The position numbers and the translations under genes were made by a program. This document shows positions 58,201 to 64,000 of a stretch of DNA of 64,000 nucleotides, piece by piece (within the stretch, counting starts at the first letter, position 1; each line of letters opens with the position of its first letter). The notes under the pieces are model-generated. The model was not told the origin of the DNA. It ran no database searches and saw only the letters and a list, made by a program, of their open reading frames with translations. The DNA comes from a halophilic archaeon (GTDB taxonomy: Archaea; Halobacteriota; Halobacteria; Halobacteriales; Haladaptataceae), in NCBI GenBank assembly GCA_003298465.1, contig QNGA01000009.1, forward strand, positions 182,910 through 246,909, written 5' to 3'.

Positions 58201-58983
58201 TCAGCTCTGTATCGAGGCATACTGTTCAGGTGAGTGTGCTGACGCCCAGTAGTCCTCGAGGAGTTCCTTTCCCCACTGTCGTGCCTTGTCAGTGTCGGCG
58301 ATCAATTCCGACTGAGAGTCGTAGTCACCGTCCAATGTCGGAAGTGACAACAGAAGAGAATCGTCCGTAATAGTGACTGCAAGTGAGACATCTGCAATCC
58401 GAAATCCATCAATGGTGCTCAACTCACGCAAGCCATTCTCGTCGGCAGCCTCCTGGAAAACAGTCTCATCACAGACAACCCGTCTGAACTTGACATCACT
58501 GGCCGCCTCGGCTAACCGTTCATTGTAGATTGGAAGGAGAGCGCTGGCCGTCTCTGTGTTCAGCAACCGCTGTTCGATTGCACGAACAGCCTGCGCTGGC
58601 CGCGTCTCGGTTGCCCGTACCACCTCACTTTCTGTTAGGGCTGAGAGTCGCATCCGTAATTGTGGTGGGATTGCGGTTACATCGTGAGTCTGCCAGTAGT
58701 CCGGATCCGTTCCAAGCACTGCCTCTATTTGGTGCTGCCGTTCAATATGATCAGCGACGATCTGGCCTGTGCCAGTCAGCGACCACCGATGTGACGACCG
58801 TGTCGTGACTATCAATTCATGCTCTTGGAGTTCTGCGAGTGCATTATAGACTGCTGACTTACTCGCAAAATCACGGTCCAGCAGTTCTTGCGTCGAATTA
58901 TAGCCGTCGGCGACCGCCAAGAACACATGTGTCCGTGCGTTAGATCGGAGTACAAAGTCAACCAGCGCCGTGTGATCGCTCAT
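58201..58983 (-). CDS. FilR1-like HTH regulator (DUF1724-type)
   Basis: 260 residues from ATG 58983. An N-terminal winged helix (about 10-70) has NARTHVFLAVADGYNSTQEL then SKSAVYNALAELQEHELIVT, followed by a central ligand domain (about 90-240) with TRPAQAVRAIEQRLLNTETA and IADVSLAVTITDDSLLLSLP. Archaeal one-component regulator; family known from methanogen and haloarchaeal genomes. Monocistronic. Confidence 0.8.
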   Translation of the reverse strand: MSDHTALVDFVLRSNARTHVFLAVADGYNSTQELLDRDFASKSAVYNALAELQEHELIVTTRSSHRWSLTGTGQIVADHIERQHQIEAVLGTDPDYWQTHDVTAIPPQLRMRLSALTESEVVRATETRPAQAVRAIEQRLLNTETASALLPIYNERLAEAASDVKFRRVVCDETVFQEAADENGLRELSTIDGFRIADVSLAVTITDDSLLLSLPTLDGDYDSQSELIADTDKARQWGKELLEDYWASAHSPEQYASIQS

Positions 58984-58989
58984 AGTCAA

Positions 58990-59433
58990 CTGTTCCGAAG
59001 GAGCCTAATAATTTTATCTCATTTCAATTATCAAGGGTGTTCTCCTGTCGACTGTCGCAGATTGCTCCCGGCAATTCCCGGACAGTGATCAAGGCCGTTC
59101 TCCGTCTTGATGCTATCCATCTCAGTAGTCGACACGTCCGGTCATGGTCGTCCTGGTCGTCGCCGTCGATATGGTCATTTGTACTGACTGGGTGGTGAGT
59201 GTCTGTGTTGTGGTGTCGGACTGCTGCCGTCGAGCCTGAATCCGCCGAAATAGTCGATAATCTCAACTAGAAAAGTAAGGCCAAGAATGAGGGATAATCG
59301 TGCCATACGTGAGATCGGTGTTCTAGTTCATCGATTTACTGGGAGAAACAGGCGGGATGCGATTGGATGCACTCTTCCACGTGATTTTGAATTCACCCGA
59401 AATATTTTAGAAGTGTAATACGGTTGCGCTGGT
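58990..59433. other. Intergenic region
   Basis: No gene recognised. Minus-strand 59024-59266 shows a His/Asp-rich frame without family features. Confidence 0.3.
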
Positions 59434-59739
59434 ATGGTCCCCTTCGACGACCAAGACCATCGAGATCAAACAGCAGGGTTCATCGGCGCACTGGTTGCGA
59501 TCTATTTTCTCTGGCGGACACTGCCGACGTATCTTGTTCACTGGCAGCGGCTATTCATGCCATCTGGAATTTGGTTTCTGATCGTCACGACAACCTGTCT
59601 TGCCCTTTTGATCTGGTCAGTCGGCCATCTTTTGGGCGACTACCAGCAGAATGATACCTACGCACGGCTCATCAATACACTATCACGGATTGCAGTTATT
59701 GGAATCCTTTTGCTTGCCGGCTATACGATCGCTACCTAA
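59434..59739 (+). CDS. Three-helix membrane protein, unknown
   Basis: 101 residues. Helices at about 15-33, 43-65 and 80-99 (AGFIGALVAIYFLWRTLPTY; GIWFLIVTTTCLALLIWSVG; IAVIGILLLAGYTIAT), with acidic N-terminus. The start may be TTG/GTG-type at 59424 or the ATG at 59434. Unknown function; next to a convergent winged-helix gene. Confidence 0.55.
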   Translation: MVPFDDQDHRDQTAGFIGALVAIYFLWRTLPTYLVHWQRLFMPSGIWFLIVTTTCLALLIWSVGHLLGDYQQNDTYARLINTLSRIAVIGILLLAGYTIAT

Positions 59740-59817
59740 CCACCCACCGACTGCCTAAGTGAGCTGACGAACAAGTAATCTCGCTTTCGGTGACGGCATT
59801 TCGATCCAATAAAAACC

Positions 59818-60147
59818 TCACGGCTCTGAATTCGTCTCTAACAGATTCGCAAGCTCGTCCATGCGAGCCGGATCGTACTGGGTGAGGTCGTAGCGATTAC
59901 TATTGTTGCGCTGGCTGTGGACGCCAATCACGTCGAGATCGACGAGCAACGATAAGATATTGCCGAGCATCTGGGGCGTGATCGCTGGATCGTCAACGAA
60001 CTCGACGAGTCGCTTTGTCGTGGGATAGTTGCATGAGCAGTCTTCGAGCGCTTGTTGGACACTTTCGTGATAGCTGCGGAGGAGCCCATACCGTGGTGGC
60101 TGAGTCTCGTTCAGCGCTGTCACTTGGTTTTCTAATGACTGGCTCAT
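59818..60147 (-). CDS. Small winged-helix regulator
   Basis: 109 residues from the Met at 60147. ETQPPRYGLLRSYHESVQQA then EDCSCNYPTTKRLVEFVDDP and ITPQMLGNILSLLVDLDVIG is a winged helix with an unusual Cys pair; the end is ANLLETNSEP. The truncated gene at 18557-18898 and the 3' scrap at 52585 are relatives, so this small family has been copied and lost within the region. Confidence 0.65.
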   Translation of the reverse strand: MSQSLENQVTALNETQPPRYGLLRSYHESVQQALEDCSCNYPTTKRLVEFVDDPAITPQMLGNILSLLVDLDVIGVHSQRNNSNRYDLTQYDPARMDELANLLETNSEP

Positions 60148-60426
60148 CATTGTACAGAATGTGAGGTTCTCTATCGCTATTCTCCTTTCGATTACCATAA
60201 ATCATCCACTAGTAACATGAACTGGTCGGCGACTGCCAGCGGTGTTGAGCAGTGAAGAGACATTCTGCCATCCTTCCGTCCGCCTTTAAGTGGTTCTCGC
60301 GATAACGGAAAGATACGACGAACGATCGTCGCAGAATCTCCTTTCATGGGCTATACTTTCGAGCGACCGCTGCGCCAAACTCTAGTATTAGATGTAGAGA
60401 CATCCATTCAGTGTCTACCTGACAAA

Positions 60427-60627
60427 CTAGGAATTGCCTTTCCCGCCAAAGACTGCTGTATAGATTGCTTCGTTATCAGCGAAGAAGAGACTTTGAAGAA
60501 CGATAATAAGAGTTCCTCCTATCAGGACACCCCAGCCACCGAACGCCTGAGCGAATTCTATGAGGAGTATCAGTGCGAGTAGCGCTCGAATGTATCGTAG
60601 GTCGCTTTCTATTACCTCTCCACTCAT
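60427..60627 (-). CDS. Small two-helix membrane protein
   Basis: 66 residues (MSGEVIESDLRYIRALLALI then LLIEFAQAFGGWGVLIGGTL and IIVLQSLFFADNEAIYTA). Two helices, acidic N-terminus, basic end. Unknown family; composition is convincing and the minus-strand codons show good GC3. 60205-60426 upstream is AT-mixed without a gene. Confidence 0.5.
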   Translation of the reverse strand: MSGEVIESDLRYIRALLALILLIEFAQAFGGWGVLIGGTLIIVLQSLFFADNEAIYTAVFGGKGNS

Positions 60628-60889
60628 ATTCCTCCTTCACCTCGGAGATAAGTAACAGTTTTGTGCGTAGTATGGACGAAAGAATACTGACCAGGACTAA
60701 CCGTGGTTTCAATGGCGCCGACTGCGCTAGTTCAGTGACCAGTGGTTCAGCCGGCTTTACACATAGATAAATTTGATCGTGAGCCATACAGAGCACGGAT
60801 TCAGTAACCAAGAATATTGGTGGACGATGAGTGAAATAGTAGTTTCATTCTTCATAACGATTTCTAAGTAAAAACGCGACTCACGTTCT

Positions 60890-60937
60890 ATGGAGACCGA
60901 ATATCGATCTCGGCGGCCAGTTTTGGCTTGTTGCTAA
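60890..60937 (+). CDS. 15-residue peptide ending in Cys-Cys
   Basis: METEYRSRRPVLACC. It occupies the same position relative to the QQTLPDVA gene as the 33-residue protein at 50707, ending TGTTGCTAA versus TGCTGCTAA, and the DNA between stop and the next ATG is recognisably similar (CTTCTC..TTCTG.TTT.TATGA). Repeated design suggests the Cys-Cys end matters. Confidence 0.35.
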   Translation: METEYRSRRPVLACC

Positions 60938-60956
60938 CTTCTCCCCCTTCTGTTTT

Positions 60957-61058
60957 ATGAATTGTCAACAGACGCTTCCCGACGTTGCCGACCAGCGCAC
61001 GCTCACCGACAGTATCGACGACTGCGACGCCGCCGATAGCGTGCCGAGCGACTCGTAG
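60957..61058 (+). CDS. 33-residue QQTLPDVA protein, copy 2
   Basis: MNCQQTLPDVADQRTLTDSI then DDCDAADSVPSDS. Shares the LPDVA..R.LT core and DCDAADSVP end with the gene at 50829, though 20 residues shorter. Mostly conservative or silent differences argue for protein-level selection. Unknown function. Confidence 0.5.
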   Translation: MNCQQTLPDVADQRTLTDSIDDCDAADSVPSDS

Positions 61059-61320
61059 GCGACATCTCGAATGGGCGAAGTCGTCGTCGAACCCGCGCCC
61101 TCCGTCTCCACCGAGGTGGCCAGGACCACTGGGATACTCAACAGAACCGGACAGCCTGACGGAAGCCACCACGACTCCTTCGGACCGTCGACCTGGGGGA
61201 GGGGCGACCCACTCTTTTTTCGCAATCGTGAGTCACACACACTCTTTTCACAGTCTTGATGTATGTGGCGTTCCCGCGCCTGAATAGATGTCGTCTTCGA
61301 CGCTAGTTCGGATTTGCAAG

Positions 61321-62229
61321 ATGCGCGTATGGGTTGTCACCGTTGGTCTCCTGCTGGCCGCCGCCGTTGCCATCTCCGCGCTCGTCCGGACCGGCGCGCC
61401 GCGGGCCTTCGTCGGCGGTGGCGTTGTCTTTCTAGGGTATCTCGCTGTGCAGTCGTGGCGCTCGGGCGGCCGCTTCGAGGCACAGGACCACGATGGCCGG
61501 CCACTGTCGGAGCAGGACCCGCCAGAGATTCGGCAAGCGCTCCTGCAGGTCTGTCAAGCGGCCGGCGAACCGGTTCCTGCGGTCACCGCCGTCAGGCTGG
61601 ACGTTCCCGGAATGACAGCAGGATATAGCGACGGAGAGCCTATGGTCGCCGTCGACCCACGCCTGCTCGTAGTCGTTGGCTCCGAGGGACTTCAGGCGTT
61701 ATTTGCGCACGAACTCGGCCACTTTGGGACCGATATCTCTACCGACGCAATCCGCGAGTACCTCCCCCAGACCGTGGGGTTCGCCGTCTTCTGGCTCGTC
61801 GCGCTCGCCGGTTCTGGACCCACGGTTGCGACAGCGGGGAGTGCGCTCTACATTGCGCTGGCGCCGGTCCGCACTCAGTACGCGCTCGCCGCACGCGGTA
61901 TCCTGAGTCTCGGTGTCGAGCCGCTGGCGCTCGCTGTGAGTAGGTGCGCGAACCGTCAAGAAGAATATCTAGCCGACGCGTACGCGGCCGAAATCGTCTC
62001 GTCCGCGCAACTTGCCGACGCGTTGTACCACATCGCCGCTATCGCGACCGGTGACAACGAAGAAGACGTCGCAGGACCCGTCCCGTGGGAGGCCGACCGC
62101 TCGCTGCTGTTCTCGCTGTTCGCCACCCATCCCTCGATCGAGCACCGAGGCGAGACGCTTGACTGCGAATTGCCGGAGTGGGTCCGCCCGTACCAACCCC
62201 ACAGAACGGAGCAGCAATCGTCCGGGTGA
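61321..62229 (+). CDS. M48-family membrane metalloprotease (HtpX-like)
   Basis: 302 residues from the Met at 61321; a TTG/ATG-type start at 61288 adds eleven residues. Helices near the N-terminus, a catalytic zinc motif in LFAHELGHFGTDIS (HExxH), two more helices (about 165-205) and the third ligand Glu in QEEYLADAYAAEIVSSAQ, then THPSIEHR. Membrane-quality-control protease by family. GC-rich, unlike its left neighbours. Confidence 0.85.
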   Translation: MRVWVVTVGLLLAAAVAISALVRTGAPRAFVGGGVVFLGYLAVQSWRSGGRFEAQDHDGRPLSEQDPPEIRQALLQVCQAAGEPVPAVTAVRLDVPGMTAGYSDGEPMVAVDPRLLVVVGSEGLQALFAHELGHFGTDISTDAIREYLPQTVGFAVFWLVALAGSGPTVATAGSALYIALAPVRTQYALAARGILSLGVEPLALAVSRCANRQEEYLADAYAAEIVSSAQLADALYHIAAIATGDNEEDVAGPVPWEADRSLLFSLFATHPSIEHRGETLDCELPEWVRPYQPHRTEQQSSG

Positions 62230-62259
62230 CCGCCGTTCATAGATACCACAGCGCGGATA

Positions 62260-62279
62260 CCCGCGACTTTAGGCGCGGG
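62260..62279. repeat. Hairpin at left side of TnpB element
   Basis: CCCGCG-ACTTTAGG-CGCGGG followed by AGGAAGCGCG. Same type of hairpin as at element right ends; may be the remains of an earlier right end or the left-end hairpin of this element. Confidence 0.4.
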
Positions 62280-62377
62280 AGGAAGCGCGTACGCTTGACT
62301 ACTGTACTACCGTTTTCTGCCGGGACGACTCCCGGTTGTATATTAATCTTTATAAGTATAGTTATTGTATATGATGT

Positions 62378-63616
62378 ATGGGGGTCCGGCGCACCGTTCA
62401 ACTCAAGCTTTCTATGAGCGAAAGCGACGCCGACCTTCTTCACGAGACGATTCAGCAGTTCCGATGGGCCGCGAACTATGTCGTTCTGAACGCTCGAAAC
62501 GACGACGGCTACGTCGAAACGAGCAAAGGCAAACTCAACAGCCGCACCTACGACGACGTTCGTCGTGAAACGGAGCTTCAATCGAACCTTGTTCAAGCGG
62601 CTCGAAGCCGCGCAGCAGACGCGTTGAAATCCGTCGTGGCAAAATGGAAACGCGGGAAGAACGCGAGCCTTCCGTACTTCTCGTCGCCGTTCCTCGAATA
62701 CGACAAACGGAGCGCGACGTTTCACGACGACCACGCGTCGCTCTCGACTGTTGACGGTCGAATCACCGCCGACTACGTGTTGCCTGACGATGACCGCGAG
62801 ACGCCACATTCGGAGTACCTCTTTTCCGAGGACTACGAGACGACCGGCGCGACGCTTCACTACCGCAACGCCACGGACGAGTTCTACCTTCACGTCAGAA
62901 CAAAGGCTGACGTGGACGCTCCCGAACCACGCGAGAACGGAACGGTTCTCGGCGTAGACCTCGGGGTCGAAAACATCGCCGTCACTTCGACCGGCGTGTT
63001 TTGGTCGGCAGCCGAACTCAACCACTGGCACCGCGAATACGAGAAGCGACGTGCGTCGCTTCAACAGTGTGGGTCTCGCTATGCTCACGAGAACATGCAA
63101 GCAGTCGGTCTGAAAGAGACGGGGCGATTCGAACAGCTCTTGCACCGCGTGGCGAACGAACTGGTCGAAGAAGCCGACGACCGCAGCTGTTCGCATATCG
63201 CCTTTGAGGACCTGACGGATATCCGTGACCGGATGCCCGGCGCGAAACGGCTTCACGCGTGGGCGTTTCGGCGTCTGTTCCCGTACGTCAAGTACAAGGC
63301 CGAAGAACGCGGTATCACGGTTCGGCAGGTGAACCCGGCGAATACCTCGCGTCGATGTTCATCGTGTGGCTTCACTCACGAGGACAACCGTTCGTCGCAG
63401 GACTCTTTTGAGTGTTTGAAGTGCGGCTATGCGAACCACGCGGACTACAACGCGGCGAAGAATATCGGTTACAGACTCCTTGGCAAGCAAACTGCTGGCG
63501 AAGGAGGCGCACCCGTAGGCGTGCGCTTGAACACCGGGATGGTGAACGCGAACGGCGTTACTGCCGTCCCAGATTTGGGTAGAGCGGGAGTCCATGGTGA
63601 ATGCCACGGCCTTTAG
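62378..63616 (+). CDS. tnpB: TnpB, RNA-guided nuclease of an IS200/IS605 element
   Basis: 412 residues, complete. RuvC-like catalytic residues: Asp in [12 protein letters not shown] (near 194), Glu in [14 protein letters not shown] (near 277) and Asp in [12 protein letters not shown] (near 356). Zinc ribbon [11 protein letters not shown] then [11 protein letters not shown]. The N-terminal part has [20 protein letters not shown]. All catalytic residues are present. No tnpA gene is near, so it is a solitary TnpB. The last 100-150 bases of the gene and the trailing hairpin should encode the guide RNA (reRNA). Confidence 0.9.
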   Translation: MGVRRTVQLKLSMSESDADLLHETIQQFRWAANYVVLNARNDDGYVETSKGKLNSRTYDDVRRETELQSNLVQAARSRAADALKSVVAKWKRGKNASLPYFSSPFLEYDKRSATFHDDHASLSTVDGRITADYVLPDDDRETPHSEYLFSEDYETTGATLHYRNATDEFYLHVRTKADVDAPEPRENGTVLGVDLGVENIAVTSTGVFWSAAELNHWHREYEKRRASLQQCGSRYAHENMQAVGLKETGRFEQLLHRVANELVEEADDRSCSHIAFEDLTDIRDRMPGAKRLHAWAFRRLFPYVKYKAEERGITVRQVNPANTSRRCSSCGFTHEDNRSSQDSFECLKCGYANHADYNAAKNIGYRLLGKQTAGEGGAPVGVRLNTGMVNANGVTAVPDLGRAGVHGECHGL

Positions 63617-63640
63617 GCCGTAGTAGCTTACTGACTTGAG
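63540..63640 (+). ncRNA. Likely TnpB guide RNA (reRNA) 3' part and right-end hairpin
   Basis: CACGGCC-TTTA-GGCCGTAG hairpin at 63601-63618 overlaps the stop of tnpB. In IS605 elements the reRNA begins inside the tnpB 3' end and runs past it, with the guide just after the right end. The exact ends cannot be set by eye; the guide would lie right after the element, around 63625-63650. Confidence 0.35.
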
Positions 63641-63750
63641 AGTGGTGGTCAGCTTCACAAATATACTATTCACTGTCTTATAGACATTCGGTAATATATA
63701 CCGGCCATTAACTATTCATTATTAGAATCAAAATTAACGCTGGAAGCGTA

Positions 63751-64000
63751 ATGCCCTCCGATAAGAACTCCTCAAGCACTGACCGAGCACGTCGAACAGT
63801 TCTCAAAGGACTCGGGTTCTCAGCCGGGTTAGCCGCAGTTGGCATTCCAGGAGCCGCCGCGGCAGACCCTGATAGTTCAGAACCGGGGTCGACATATAGT
63901 CTGCCACCCCTCTCGTACGACTATGACGCACTAGAGCCGTCTATAGATGCTCAAATCATGAAGCTCCATCACGATAAACACCATCAGGGATATGTCGAGG
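63751..64000 (+). CDS. Tat-exported Fe/Mn superoxide dismutase (partial)
   Basis: N-terminal 83 codons; continues past the window. The start [20 protein letters not shown] then [20 protein letters not shown] is a twin-arginine signal. The mature part begins [20 protein letters not shown] with the metal ligand His in [15 protein letters not shown]. Most haloarchaeal Sod proteins are cytoplasmic, so an exported one is less usual. A TATA-like AATATATACC lies at about 63691-63700. Confidence 0.85.
   Translation, partial: MPSDKNSSSTDRARRTVLKGLGFSAGLAAVGIPGAAAADPDSSEPGSTYSLPPLSYDYDALEPSIDAQIMKLHHDKHHQGYVE

Noticed and set aside
62237..63256. 339-codon open frame on the minus strand opposite tnpB
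   Set aside because: Antisense shadow of a complete tnpB gene with all catalytic residues; no domain and Arg/Val-rich composition unlike haloarchaeal proteins.

Overview
The window is from a halophilic archaeon (class Halobacteria). The proteins are strongly acidic, and the regulators are typically haloarchaeal: a bacterio-opsin-activator type HTH, a TbsP-like protein, a FilR1-like protein and many small winged-helix proteins. Twin-arginine signals and a Tat lipoprotein are present, as are TATA-box promoters, leaderless starts and broken haloarchaeal insertion sequences. I saw no rRNA, tRNA or CRISPR array. Base composition is a mosaic and there are many gene fragments, so this looks like an accessory region of a chromosome or a megaplasmid rather than a core segment. 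Genus cannot be fixed from the sequence.

Layout. 0-8 kb: transposase relic, tandem universal stress protein, a broken second stress protein, an amphi-Trp protein, a CopD-like membrane protein, then a winged-helix / DUF7521 / RND (MMPL) exporter cluster. Three matching inverted repeats (GTCCCA-N5-TGGGA) sit at its two promoters. 8-13 kb: a defence-like stretch (PIN-like protein, SIR2 protein, membrane coiled-coil protein) next to a decayed transposase; a short dyad repeat stands on both sides of the first two genes. 14.2-14.65 kb: a probable replication origin, with four ORB-like repeats flanking an AT-rich tract in opposite orientation and no orc1/cdc6 gene in the window. 15-25 kb: wrecked peptide-transporter permeases, a Tat-secreted GH63-like hydrolase, a GH2 beta-galactosidase, EamA transporters and a cupin. 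25-32 kb: opsin-activator-like regulator, methyltransferase, AzlC/AzlD exporter, Nudix hydrolase, and a CDF metal exporter paired with a SpoIIAA-like protein. 33-40 kb: AbrB-like and winged-helix proteins, a 49-residue acidic protein, and a catabolic block of class-III aminotransferase, IclR regulator and NhaC antiporter.

40-50 kb is plasmid- or virus-like. It holds a tightly overlapping six-gene operon (44.26 to 41.48 kb, minus strand) of unknown proteins, preceded by a leader in which three RNA helices compete for the same bases. AT-rich defence-type genes follow (AAA ATPase with TOPRIM; HEPN protein). 50-61 kb has a duplicated micro-unit of tiny genes (a peptide ending in Cys-Cys followed by a QQTLPDVA peptide), a GNAT acetyltransferase with a small upstream ORF, a second winged-helix/DUF7521 pair, a TbsP-like protein, a nuclease/PIN chimera and a FilR1-like regulator. 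61-64 kb ends with an M48 protease, a TnpB without TnpA, and the start of a Tat-exported superoxide dismutase.

The candidates most worth following are the exporter operators with the duplicated HTH/DUF7521 module, the switch-like leader of the six-gene operon, the origin lacking its initiator gene, and the paired Cys-Cys/QQTLPDVA micro-genes.
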